Below, in pieces: positions 16,841 through 25,403 of a stretch of DNA of 64,000 nt. The position numbers and the translations under genes are program-made. Source of the DNA: Elizabethkingia miricola (GTDB taxonomy: Bacteria; Bacteroidota; Bacteroidia; Flavobacteriales; Weeksellaceae); assembly GCF_001675285.1 (NCBI RefSeq), contig NZ_LSGQ01000028.1:124001-188000 (forward strand), written 5' to 3'. The notes below the pieces were generated by a model. The model did not search any database. It was given only the letters and a program-made list of their open reading frames with translations, and had not been told where the DNA came from. Within the stretch, counting starts at the first letter, position 1; each line of letters opens with the position of its first letter.

Positions 16841-17689
16841 ATGAAGAAAATCCTCTACTTATTCCTTGCCGGATACGGCATACTCTATGCACAGAATCAG
16901 AAATTTGTGTATGAATACAAATTTATATCAGATTCTACCAATGCAAGCGATATTAAATCTGAAATCACCCATCTGGAGGTTACTTCAAAAGGTTCATTGT
17001 TTTATAGTTATGAAGTTTACAAAAGTGATTCTTTGGCGAAAGCAGATATGGAGAGGCAGCTTAAGGCAACAAATAGCATTAATGTTAAAACTAATATGCG
17101 AAAAGGCCGATTCAGAGATAGAATATATAAAAGCTATCCTGATTTTAAAATTACACAGGAAAGTTCTACAACAGGAAAAGCTTTAAAGGTTATCGATGAT
17201 CGTAAACTCGATTGGAAGATATTGTCGGACAAACAAAAAATAGGAAACTATGAGACTCAGAAAGCCGAGACAACTTTTGCCGGAAGAAAATGGACAGCAT
17301 GGTTTACTACTGAAATTCCGTTTCAGGATGGTCCATATAAATTCCATGGGCTTCCTGGCTTTATTGTTAAAATCGAAGATACAAGCAAATCTCATGTATT
17401 TGAACTGAAAGAAGTAAGTAAATTGGTGACTCCTTTCAATGGAGAATTTATTTTATCCCAGAAAGCTGTAGATATACCTTATCCTCAGTATGTGAAAATC
17501 TACAAAATGTACCGAAAGGACCCCACAGCAGAGTTTAAGCAAAGAATGGCTACTATTTCGAATCAAGTTTTAAGAGATTCCAGTGGTAATCCTATAGACA
17601 TGAATAAAATGATGAAAGAGCGTGAGTTACAAGATTTGGAAAGACTAAAAAAAGACAATAATATTCTAGAATTGGATTTATTAAAGTAA
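16841..17689 (+). CDS. GLPGF family secreted protein, copy 2
   Basis: A 282-residue protein with a signal peptide ending near LYAQ. The core contains KAETTFAGRKWTAWFTTEI and GPYKFHGLPGFIVKIEDT. The C-terminal third is charged, probably helical, and ends in NNILELDLLK. It is closely related to copies 3 and 4, and spacing of one or two bases on each side implies a single operon. The function is unknown. Confidence 0.88.
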   Translation: MKKILYLFLAGYGILYAQNQKFVYEYKFISDSTNASDIKSEITHLEVTSKGSLFYSYEVYKSDSLAKADMERQLKATNSINVKTNMRKGRFRDRIYKSYPDFKITQESSTTGKALKVIDDRKLDWKILSDKQKIGNYETQKAETTFAGRKWTAWFTTEIPFQDGPYKFHGLPGFIVKIEDTSKSHVFELKEVSKLVTPFNGEFILSQKAVDIPYPQYVKIYKMYRKDPTAEFKQRMATISNQVLRDSSGNPIDMNKMMKERELQDLERLKKDNNILELDLLK

Positions 17690-17691
17690 TT

Positions 17692-18579
17692 ATGAAAAAT
17701 GCAATATCAATTTTTTGTTTGCTTATTGTATTAACTGTACAAGGGCAAGTTCAGCGGTTTATTTATGAATATAAATTTACCAATGACTCTTTGAAAAAAG
17801 ATTCTTTGAAATCTGAGTATATGTTTCTGGATGTTCTGAAAACTGGCTCAAAATATTACAGCAAGAAACAATTTGATTCTGATTCTATCCAGACAGTTGC
17901 CATTATCAAACAAATGAAAATGAACCCTGGCAGTATTTCTATAAATAAAAGCTTCGGTGAAGGAGGGATAGATTATATTATAGAGAAAAGCTATCCTGAT
18001 TTCAGAATCGAGTTCAATACTTCTGTAGGGGTTGGCTTTGGGAATACAGATTACAAAGTTGTAGACGACCGTAAACTTAGCTGGAAAATATTACCGGATA
18101 AACAAAAAATAGGGGAGTTTGAAGCTCAAAAAGCAGAAACTTCATTTGCCGGAAGGAAATGGATAGCATGGTTTACTACCGATATTCCTTTTCAGGACGG
18201 GCCGTATAAATTCCACGGACTTCCCGGGCTTATCGTGAAAATTGAAGATGCCCGACATACCCATATTATGGAGCTAAAGGCTGTAAAGAAAATTCCTGAA
18301 CGCCAGCTAACAAAAGATGAAATAGATGCGGTTGCTTATAAAGAAAAAATGGGAAAGAGATTATCCGTGAATCAGAATCAATATAAAAGACTCATCGAAC
18401 AATACAAAAACGATCCTGTACAAGGCTACCGTGAAATGATGAATAAACCGAATACAAAAGTCAGCATTAATATCGACGGACGTATTATTAGTGACAATGC
18501 TGAAATTTTGAAGCAAATGGATAAAACTGCACGGGAGCAGATAAAACGCGATAATAATCTTATAGAACAGCAATTGTAA
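17692..18579 (+). CDS. GLPGF family secreted protein, copy 3
   Basis: A 295-residue protein with a signal peptide (cleavage near VQGQ), a KAETSFAGRKWIAWFTTDI block and GPYKFHGLPGLIVKIEDA. It shares long stretches with copy 4, including VDDRKLSWKILPDKQKIGEF against LDDRKMEWKILKEQQKIGEF. The start lies two bases after the previous stop. The protein is predicted to be periplasmic or surface-exposed, and the family function is unknown. Confidence 0.88.
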   Translation: MKNAISIFCLLIVLTVQGQVQRFIYEYKFTNDSLKKDSLKSEYMFLDVLKTGSKYYSKKQFDSDSIQTVAIIKQMKMNPGSISINKSFGEGGIDYIIEKSYPDFRIEFNTSVGVGFGNTDYKVVDDRKLSWKILPDKQKIGEFEAQKAETSFAGRKWIAWFTTDIPFQDGPYKFHGLPGLIVKIEDARHTHIMELKAVKKIPERQLTKDEIDAVAYKEKMGKRLSVNQNQYKRLIEQYKNDPVQGYREMMNKPNTKVSINIDGRIISDNAEILKQMDKTAREQIKRDNNLIEQQL

Positions 18580-18590
18580 TAAAAGACGCT

Positions 18591-19475
18591 ATGAAAAAAT
18601 TAGTATTTCTTCTTTTCATATTTTGTATTGCTTTGCAGGCCTCAATAGCAGCACAAAGATTTACTTATGAGTATAAATATGCTCTAGATTCTACACGAAA
18701 GGATTCTTTAAACACTGAGCATATGATTTTAGATATCAGTAAATCAGGTTCCAAATTCTACAGTAAAGCCAAATATGAAAGCGACAGTCTTATAAAAGCT
18801 GAAGTAGAAAAGCAAATGAAAATGGGCTCTTCCAACATTCAGATGAAATCAGGATATAAAGGCAGCATTAATTTCTCTGTAGAGAAAAATTACCCGGACT
18901 TCAAAACCTATTTATTAACTAATGTCGGAGCTATAGGTGGTGTATCTAAGTATAAAGTTTTGGACGACAGAAAAATGGAGTGGAAGATTCTGAAAGAGCA
19001 ACAAAAAATAGGAGAGTTCAATGCTCAGAAAGCCGAGACTAATTTTGCCGGCAGAAAATGGATAGCATGGTTTACTACTGACATTCCTTTTCAGGATGGC
19101 CCCTATAAATTCCATGGACTTCCCGGTTTAATTGTGAAAATTGAAAGTGCAGATAAAACACATAGCATGGAACTGAAAGGCGTAAAAAAAATGACAGAAG
19201 AGCAGCTTACAGCAAGCAATTCCTCTGAATTATCCATCCTGAGAAATAAACCACTGGATATTTCCCAAAATCAGTATGTGAAACTAGTAGAACAGTATAG
19301 AAAAGATCCAGGGCAGAGCATGCGGGAACTCCTCAACAGACCCGGGATGAAAATGAAATTCAATGTAAACGGGAAAGAAGTTACAGATTCTAATGATATG
19401 ATTCGCCAGATTGAAAAAACAGCGAAAGACAAATTAAAAAAAGAAAATAATCCTATAGAGTTAAAACTCGATTAA
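18591..19475 (+). CDS. GLPGF family secreted protein, copy 4
   Basis: A 294-residue protein with a signal peptide (cleavage near IAAQ), KAETNFAGRKWIAWFTTDI and GPYKFHGLPGLIVKIESA. It is the last gene of the array, 11 bases after copy 3, and is followed by a terminator. Together the four copies look like serial duplication of a secreted family downstream of a BlaI/BlaR1 regulator. The function is unknown. Confidence 0.88.
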   Translation: MKKLVFLLFIFCIALQASIAAQRFTYEYKYALDSTRKDSLNTEHMILDISKSGSKFYSKAKYESDSLIKAEVEKQMKMGSSNIQMKSGYKGSINFSVEKNYPDFKTYLLTNVGAIGGVSKYKVLDDRKMEWKILKEQQKIGEFNAQKAETNFAGRKWIAWFTTDIPFQDGPYKFHGLPGLIVKIESADKTHSMELKGVKKMTEEQLTASNSSELSILRNKPLDISQNQYVKLVEQYRKDPGQSMRELLNRPGMKMKFNVNGKEVTDSNDMIRQIEKTAKDKLKKENNPIELKLD

Positions 19476-19480
19476 AAGAT

Positions 19481-19510
19481 AAAATCCAGCTTAATTATAA
19501 GTTGGATTTT
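19481..19510 (+). terminator. Terminator after the GLPGF array
   Basis: AAAATCCAGCTT pairs with AAGTTGGATTTT (one G-U pair) around AATTAT, followed by more T residues. Confidence 0.85.
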
Positions 19511-19520
19511 TTTATTAAAA

Positions 19521-19543
19521 AAGGTTCCGAAAATTCAGAACCT
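19521..19543 (-). terminator. Terminator for the convergent esterase gene
   Basis: On the minus strand AGGTTC and GAACCT form a stem followed by a T run. It directly abuts the plus-strand terminator of the GLPGF array. Confidence 0.65.
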
Positions 19544-19545
19544 GA

Positions 19546-19570
19546 TATCACAAAATATTGTTTTGTGATA
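19546..19570. repeat. 10-bp perfect inverted repeat downstream of the esterase gene
   Basis: TATCACAAAA and TTTTGTGATA surround a 5-base loop. No T run follows, so it may be a 3' mRNA stabilising hairpin and not a terminator. Confidence 0.5.
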
Positions 19571-19597
19571 AAACACACATAGATATTATTATTATTA

Positions 19598-20596
19598 TTA
19601 AAACGTATTGAACCAGTCTGTAACAGCCTTGAAGTAATAATCTGGCGGCTGATGGCCTCTTGCACTTCCGCCTCCGGAATATTGGCCATAATCATACAGG
19701 GTAAGCTTTACCTGCGAGGTTCCGGGATAAGTCAATGTAACGTCTCCTTTATTCCCAATTGGTTTTGACGTATTATTATCAATACTTCCGCCGTTTTCAT
19801 AAACCCAAAAATCTGCCTGCTGTTTCCCAAAGTCCCCGTCAATACTATCATCTTTAAAATAGTCATCTTTAAGCCCAAAAAATATCCATACTGCTGTATT
19901 TGCACGATAATTTGGATCATGGATGAAATTCCCGTTATTTTCAAACCAATAAGGTTTATTAGCTGCAACAGGAGCCACAGCTCTAAAAACTCCTTTTAGA
20001 AAATAAGCCGTAACATTGGTCATATCTCCACCCCATGAATGTCCAGTTGCAAAAATACGGTTACTGTCTATTGAATAGTTTTTTTGTATCAGCTCCAAAA
20101 GTTCTTTGGTAAACTCAATATCATGTTTACCGTTAAATGGGGCTGCATAATCGCCCAGTGCCCATCCTTTTATATCTTCGCCATCCTTGTCCTGCCAGAT
20201 GTATTTCTGGTCAGGATAAACAAAAATAGTATTATCCATAAGCTTTTCCAGTCCCGAAACATTGGAGTTCCATCCTTTACCCATCCAATCATACATAGAT
20301 TTACCAGTTGAATCAGTACCTGCAAAAACAAACAAAAGTTTATATTTTTTGTCTTTGCTATAATTCTTAGGAATAGAGATGTAATAACTTCTTAAACCTC
20401 CTGCTGCTTGTGAGAAAGTGTAAGTTTTCTGCCCGCTCTCTATATTGTCAGCAGAAAGAACGGATGAGGCTTTTACTTTTGCCTCTAATTCTTCTGCTGT
20501 CCCTAGTTCCTTACTTTCACAAGAAAAGAATAGCATAAAGCTTATAAAAAAAGCTATTTTTAACGCATAATCTGTAAATACATTTTTTGTTTTCAT
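19598..20596 (-). CDS. Lipoprotein alpha/beta hydrolase, PHB-depolymerase/feruloyl-esterase-like
   Basis: A 332-residue protein with a lipobox-like FFSC (Cys26). The hydrolase fold shows a nucleophile elbow GHSWGG (Ser187), FVYPDQ before it, FFGLKDD carrying a probable acid, and a late His in ARGHQPPDYY. These features fit the polyhydroxybutyrate-depolymerase/LpqC esterase group. The lipid anchor places it at the envelope. The natural substrate is unknown; short-chain, polysaccharide or phenolic esters are possible. It is convergent with the GLPGF array and just downstream of the hydroxyproline operon on the same strand, with a 31-bp gap. Confidence 0.75.
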   Translation of the reverse strand: MKTKNVFTDYALKIAFFISFMLFFSCESKELGTAEELEAKVKASSVLSADNIESGQKTYTFSQAAGGLRSYYISIPKNYSKDKKYKLLFVFAGTDSTGKSMYDWMGKGWNSNVSGLEKLMDNTIFVYPDQKYIWQDKDGEDIKGWALGDYAAPFNGKHDIEFTKELLELIQKNYSIDSNRIFATGHSWGGDMTNVTAYFLKGVFRAVAPVAANKPYWFENNGNFIHDPNYRANTAVWIFFGLKDDYFKDDSIDGDFGKQQADFWVYENGGSIDNNTSKPIGNKGDVTLTYPGTSQVKLTLYDYGQYSGGGSARGHQPPDYYFKAVTDWFNTF

Positions 20597-20627
20597 ATAT
20601 TAAGTAATTTGGATTTATCAGAATAAA

Positions 20628-21893
20628 CTAGTTAAATCTCTCAGGTCTGAAAATATCAATATCAACAGATAGTTTTTCTCCATTAGCGATTTCAGAAACA
20701 GTTCTTCCGAAAACCGGTCCCAGGCTTAATCCCATCATTCCACCACCACCTGCGATTATAAGATTCTTTAGTTTAGAAGATACTCCGAGATAGGGAAGTC
20801 CGTCTGGAGCGCATGGTCTGTAACCATACCAGAGTTCAGATTCTTTTGGAATAGCTATCTGAAAATCCGGCATATACTTCGGTATAGATGCAACAATACC
20901 TTCAACCCGATTCATATTAATTTTATGATGATGCTGTGCAAGTTCCATTGTTCCACCAAACCTTATCTGCCCGCTCATAGGTGTTACCGCAACTCTTGCT
21001 TCCAATAGTAATGCGGCATGTTCGAGTTTATAAGCTTCATTTTCTGGTGTATACATAAAAGAGTAACCCTTACCCGGCATTAACTGTATTTTTATACCTG
21101 CTTTTTGTGCCAATTCAGGGAGAAAAGAACCTCCTGTCATAATGTACTGATCTGCGGTAAATTTCTTTCCGTTGGCAATAACTGCATTAATTCTGCTTTC
21201 CGAAGTCTCAAAGCCCGAAACACGATGCTGAGTATAAAAAGTAACACCATTATTCTTGAGATAAGAAATCATCTGTGTCATTAATTTTCTGGGATCCAGA
21301 TGACCATCGCATTTGTAATTTATACCACCAATAACATCCAGATTAATGTTCGGCTCTAAATCCTGAATTCCTTTCTGATCCAAAACATCAACATCTAAAC
21401 CTAATTTTTCAGCAATATGGGCTAACTCAATTTCTTCTTCAGCAACCTTTTCTGTTTTATACAACATTAGAATACCATTTTGATTAAGCTCAAAATTGAA
21501 ATCTTCAGTTTTAGCCAATTCATTATACAACTTGCTGCTGGCTAAATTAAGATCTCTTATAGCAGGTGCGGATGCATCAACATGCCTCTGATTAGAATGC
21601 TTTAAGAATTGTAATCCCCATGAAATTAGTTTAGAACTTAAAGAGGGTTTTACATAAAACGGACTCTTAGTGTTGAACATCCACCTGAACCCTTGTGCTA
21701 CAACACCGGGTGCAGCCAAAGGTGTAAAGTGGCTGGGTACAATCATTCCGGCATTTCCATACGAACAATTATTGGACAAATCATTTTGTTCCAGTATCTC
21801 TACCTGCCAACCTTTTTTTAACAGATAATATGCGGAGCTTAGTCCTGCGATTCCTGCACCTATAATAAGTGCTTTTCCTTTATTTTGTGTCAT
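20628..21893 (-). CDS. FAD-dependent D-amino-acid dehydrogenase, probable cis-4-hydroxy-D-proline oxidase
   Basis: A 421-residue flavoprotein with an N-terminal dinucleotide-binding motif (IIGAGIAGLSSAYYLLKKG) and a C-terminal GGGGMMGLSLGPVFG, typical of the DadA group. I start it at the ATG (MTQNKGK) eight bases past the epimerase stop. An ATG 33 bases earlier would overlap the epimerase and add a non-homologous extension. In the pathway it oxidises cis-4-hydroxy-D-proline to 1-pyrroline-4-hydroxy-2-carboxylate. That substrate is inferred from the operon; the family also acts on other D-amino acids. Confidence 0.85.
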   Translation of the reverse strand: MTQNKGKALIIGAGIAGLSSAYYLLKKGWQVEILEQNDLSNNCSYGNAGMIVPSHFTPLAAPGVVAQGFRWMFNTKSPFYVKPSLSSKLISWGLQFLKHSNQRHVDASAPAIRDLNLASSKLYNELAKTEDFNFELNQNGILMLYKTEKVAEEEIELAHIAEKLGLDVDVLDQKGIQDLEPNINLDVIGGINYKCDGHLDPRKLMTQMISYLKNNGVTFYTQHRVSGFETSESRINAVIANGKKFTADQYIMTGGSFLPELAQKAGIKIQLMPGKGYSFMYTPENEAYKLEHAALLLEARVAVTPMSGQIRFGGTMELAQHHHKINMNRVEGIVASIPKYMPDFQIAIPKESELWYGYRPCAPDGLPYLGVSSKLKNLIIAGGGGMMGLSLGPVFGRTVSEIANGEKLSVDIDIFRPERFN

Positions 21894-21901
21894 ATATGTG
21901 T

Positions 21902-22900
21902 TTACATAACCTGAAATCCCAACCAATAAGGATCTTCATCGTCGATAATAATATGATTATAACCCGTAATTCTGGCCCATCCTTCGACTGAAGGAATAAT
22001 AGCAGGCTTCCCACCGATTGTTGCTGCAGCCTCAATTCTGCCAATAAATTGTGACCCTATATAGCTTTCGTGAATAAATTCTTCACCTTCTTTTAGCTTT
22101 CCTTTAGCATACCACTGAGCCATTCTTGCAGATGTTCCCGTTCCACAAGGAGATCGGTCCAATGCATTTTCACCTACTAATACAGCATTACGCCCACTTG
22201 CTTTAGAATCCACAGGCTTTCCTGTCCACTGAATATGGCTTAGCCCATTAATATTTTCATCTTCAGGATGTATAAAACTGTATTTTTCATTTAGTAATTT
22301 CCTGATTATCTTTCCGTAATGAATGAGCTGGCTTGCTGTGAAATCTGAAATATCTCTAAAGTTTTCCTGTGGATCTATAATCCCGTAAAAATTACCACCA
22401 TAGGCTACATCAACTTTTATCAAACCCAGATCCGGACAGTCAACTTCCAAATCTTCTGCATACAGAAAAGATTTTACATTTGTTAGCTTTACAGATTTCA
22501 CCTTTTTGCCCTCCTGTACATAATCGATAAGAACCAAACCCGCAGGAGTTTCTAATCTCAATTTACCCGGGACTTTCGGAGCCACCAAACCTTCTTCTAT
22601 AGCAATAGTTACGGTGCCAATAGTTCCGTGTCCGCACATAGGAAGACAGCCGCTGGTTTCAATATAAAGTACCCCTGTATCATTTGCTTCATCAATAGGA
22701 GGGTAGAGGATACTGCCACTCATCATATCATGTCCTCTGGGTTCGAACATCAATCCTTTACGAATCCAATCATATTCTTTCATAAAATGGAGTCTGCGCT
22801 CCATCATTGTATTTCCTTTTAAAACAGGGCCGCCACCCGCAACAAGGCGCACAGGGCAACCGCAGGTATGAGAATCTATACAAAAAAATGTTCTGTTCAT
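21902..22900 (-). CDS. 4-hydroxyproline 2-epimerase (proline racemase family)
   Basis: A 332-residue enzyme with both catalytic cysteines: Cys89 in MCGHG and Cys252 in SPCGTGT. Two cysteines mark epimerases or racemases; trans-3-hydroxyproline dehydratases have a Thr at one site. With the three neighbouring enzymes, the expected reaction is trans-4-hydroxy-L-proline to cis-4-hydroxy-D-proline. It lies four bases after the aldehyde dehydrogenase and eight bases before the oxidase. Confidence 0.9.
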   Translation of the reverse strand: MNRTFFCIDSHTCGCPVRLVAGGGPVLKGNTMMERRLHFMKEYDWIRKGLMFEPRGHDMMSGSILYPPIDEANDTGVLYIETSGCLPMCGHGTIGTVTIAIEEGLVAPKVPGKLRLETPAGLVLIDYVQEGKKVKSVKLTNVKSFLYAEDLEVDCPDLGLIKVDVAYGGNFYGIIDPQENFRDISDFTASQLIHYGKIIRKLLNEKYSFIHPEDENINGLSHIQWTGKPVDSKASGRNAVLVGENALDRSPCGTGTSARMAQWYAKGKLKEGEEFIHESYIGSQFIGRIEAAATIGGKPAIIPSVEGWARITGYNHIIIDDEDPYWLGFQVM

Positions 22901-22904
22901 CGTT

Positions 22905-24386
22905 TTAATTTTTTAATGATCCTGAATTCACTTCTCCATCAACAATCCGGCTAATTTGAAGTATATTTTCGTTCTTGAGTTCTTCCGGTAAAAATTCATC
23001 CGGCCAATTCTGAAAAGTTATTGGGTGAACAAACCGTTTCACGGCATCTGGCCCTACAGATGTAAAGCGGGCATCAGTAGTCGAAGGATAAGGACCACCA
23101 TGCTGCATTGCGTAAGCAACTTCTACACCCGTTGGCATTCCGTTGAATAAAAGTCTCCCGCATTTATCTTTTACAATATTTATTATATCAATATTCAGGT
23201 GTACGTCTTCATTGGTTGCAGCAATAGTAATAGTCAATTGCCCTTGTAACTGTTTTGCAATCTGAAACATTTCATCTTTGGAATTGCATTTTACAATGAT
23301 TCCAAATGGACCGAAAACTTCTTCGCTTAAAATATTGTTTTTAATAAAATTAGCTGCCGTTGTCTCTATCACAATAGCACGTCCTTCCCATTCCATAATA
23401 TCTGAATTAACTTCTGAAATAATAGAAACATCAGGCTGAGAGCAAACCAGTTTTTTATATTTTTCAAAGTTTTCAAAAATTCCTTTATGCAACATATTCA
23501 CAGGTGTTACATTCAGAATTTCATTCTGAAGTGCAACTTTGAAACGTTCAAAACTATCACCAGCTTCGGTAATGAATATTCCGGGATTGGTACAAAACTG
23601 TCCGACACCTAAAGTTAACGATGCAACATATTCTTTAGCCAGTTGTTCAGCTTTAGCACTTAACTGATTCTGAAATGCAAACACAGGATTTATGCTGCCC
23701 ATCTCTGCAAATACAGGGATTGGCTCTTTACGCTGACTCCCTAAATCAAACAATGCCTTTCCTCCTGAAAAAGAACCCGTAAATGCTGCTGCTTTTATTT
23801 CTTTATGCTGGATTAAATAAGCACCAATATCATTAGATTTCCCGGTAATATGACTGAATACACCTTTCGGCCATCCAAATTCTTTTACAACTTCTGTTAT
23901 AGCATCTGCCATTATCTGTGATGTTTCAGGATGTGCAGGATGTGCTTTTACAATAACGGGACAACCTGCTCCAATAGCACTGGCAGTATCGCCGCCAGCT
24001 GTAGAAAATGCAAACGGAAAATTGCTGGCTCCAAAAACAACAACAGGACCCAAGCCAACATTGTATTTACGCAAATCTGATTTTGGTTGGGAAGCTTGTG
24101 GAAGATCTATTCTGGCTTCTGTATAAATTCCGGTAGACACAGCTTTGGCATAACTTCTCCATTGCCCTATAGTTCTTGCTTTTTCTCCTGTCAATCGGGC
24201 TAATGGCAAAGACGTCTCCGCAAATGCTGTGGTAAGCAAATTTTCACCTAATCCTTCTATTTTGTCCGCAACAGCATTCATAAATGCTGCACGTTCTTTT
24301 ATCGTCGTATTTTTTAAAAATTGATAGGCATCAGTAGCCTGCCGAACTTTCTGATCAATTACCTGAAAAGATGTTTCTTCAATCAT
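22905..24386 (-). CDS. 2,5-dioxovalerate (2-oxoglutarate semialdehyde) dehydrogenase
   Basis: A 493-residue aldehyde dehydrogenase with catalytic Glu228 (FAEMGSINP) and Cys265 (GQFCTNPG). The cofactor-loop sequence VVVFGASNFPFAFSTAGGD is typical of the NADP-dependent KGSADH subgroup. It performs the last pathway step, oxidising 2-oxoglutarate semialdehyde to 2-oxoglutarate. It is the second gene of the operon, 16 bases after the HypD-like gene. Confidence 0.9.
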   Translation of the reverse strand: MIEETSFQVIDQKVRQATDAYQFLKNTTIKERAAFMNAVADKIEGLGENLLTTAFAETSLPLARLTGEKARTIGQWRSYAKAVSTGIYTEARIDLPQASQPKSDLRKYNVGLGPVVVFGASNFPFAFSTAGGDTASAIGAGCPVIVKAHPAHPETSQIMADAITEVVKEFGWPKGVFSHITGKSNDIGAYLIQHKEIKAAAFTGSFSGGKALFDLGSQRKEPIPVFAEMGSINPVFAFQNQLSAKAEQLAKEYVASLTLGVGQFCTNPGIFITEAGDSFERFKVALQNEILNVTPVNMLHKGIFENFEKYKKLVCSQPDVSIISEVNSDIMEWEGRAIVIETTAANFIKNNILSEEVFGPFGIIVKCNSKDEMFQIAKQLQGQLTITIAATNEDVHLNIDIINIVKDKCGRLLFNGMPTGVEVAYAMQHGGPYPSTTDARFTSVGPDAVKRFVHPITFQNWPDEFLPEELKNENILQISRIVDGEVNSGSLKN

Positions 24387-24402
24387 AAATAGATATTTAG
24401 TG

Positions 24403-25308
24403 TTAACCTAATACAGGACGATCAGCAATACCATCAGTAATTATTTTATTAATTCTGTCAGCTTCCTCGCCATGCAACTCCAACCTTGGTGCTCTTACAT
24501 AAGGATTACTTATTCCTTCGGCAGATGCAGCCAGTTTTATATACTGAATAAGTTTCGGATGTATATCCAATTCCAGCAAAGGCATAAACCAACGGTAGAT
24601 AGCCACAGCTTTATCATAATCTCCGGCCTTAACATAATTATACATTGCCATTGTTTCATTTGGGAAAGCATCTACAAGTCCTGCGACTAAACCATCTGCC
24701 CCCAGCATCAGGGTTTCCAGACAAATTGTATCTACACCACCCAGTATTTTAATTCTTTTACCAAAACGGTTAATCATTCTGGTAACGTTTGCAAGATCCC
24801 TTGTAGATTCTTTAACAGCCTGAATAGTAGGATAATTTATTAATTCATCAAACATTTCCAGAGTTACATGAATTCCATAATCTACAGGATTATTATAAAT
24901 AAGAATAGGAAGATCTGTTGCTGAAGCTACAGCTTTGAAATACTCTACAACCTCACGATTGTCTGCCTTATAACGCATTGGCGGAAGCAGCATTAGCCCA
25001 TCAGCACCTAATTCTTTTGCTTTTTTAGCATAATTAACTGCATTTCGGGTTGTATTTTCTGAAAGATTAAGAATAACCGGGATTCTGCCGTCTGTGATGG
25101 TTTTAGCAAATTTAAGAAGCTCAAATTTTTCTTCCGTTTCCAAAGCACTGGCTTCTCCTAATGTGCCGGCAAGAATAATACCGTGTACACCCGCTTTGAT
25201 TTGGGCTTCGGTATTCTTTGCAAACATATCAAAATCTATTTCTCCATCCTTTGTAAAAGGAGTTAACACAGCCGGGTAAATTCCTTCCCAGTTAAGTTTT
25301 GTACTCAT
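24403..25308 (-). CDS. DapA-family lyase, probable 1-pyrroline-4-hydroxy-2-carboxylate deaminase
   Basis: A 301-residue TIM-barrel protein of the dihydrodipicolinate synthase family. It has the GTLGEASAL pocket motif, the YNNP tyrosine (Tyr138) and the Schiff-base Lys166 in AVKEST. It is the first gene of a four-gene run with the epimerase, oxidase and semialdehyde dehydrogenase. The best assignment is therefore the deaminase that opens 1-pyrroline-4-hydroxy-2-carboxylate to 2-oxoglutarate semialdehyde. True DapA is less likely here. Confidence 0.85.
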   Translation of the reverse strand: MSTKLNWEGIYPAVLTPFTKDGEIDFDMFAKNTEAQIKAGVHGIILAGTLGEASALETEEKFELLKFAKTITDGRIPVILNLSENTTRNAVNYAKKAKELGADGLMLLPPMRYKADNREVVEYFKAVASATDLPILIYNNPVDYGIHVTLEMFDELINYPTIQAVKESTRDLANVTRMINRFGKRIKILGGVDTICLETLMLGADGLVAGLVDAFPNETMAMYNYVKAGDYDKAVAIYRWFMPLLELDIHPKLIQYIKLAASAEGISNPYVRAPRLELHGEEADRINKIITDGIADRPVLG

Positions 25309-25326
25309 ATCAAATATTTATTTTTC

Positions 25327-25334
25327 CAAAACTA
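25327..25334 (-). promoter_or_regulatory. -7 box for the hydroxyproline operon
   Basis: The minus strand reads TAGTTTTG, 18 bp before the operon's first ATG. Confidence 0.5.
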
Positions 25335-25381
25335 ACAGAATTTTAAATCCGTAAATGTTAATATTTTAATAGATTCTAACC

Positions 25382-25396
25382 GTATTTTAACACCTG
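25382..25396 (-). promoter_or_regulatory. Candidate AraC-regulator site, copy 1
   Basis: On the minus strand this reads CAGGTGTTAAAATAC, identical to the plus-strand sequence at 26302-26316. It lies about 50 bp upstream of the operon's -7 box, a typical activator position. Confidence 0.5.
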
Positions 25397-25403
25397 CTAA
25401 ATT

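Noticed and set aside
21902-22900. trans-3-hydroxy-L-proline dehydratase as an alternative for the epimerase
   Set aside because: Both catalytic cysteines (89 and 252) are present, and the three neighbouring enzymes belong to the 4-hydroxyproline route.
24403-25308. True DapA (lysine biosynthesis) or N-acetylneuraminate lyase
   Set aside because: The Schiff-base Lys is shared, but the operon context with the epimerase, oxidase and semialdehyde dehydrogenase is specific for the hydroxyproline pathway.
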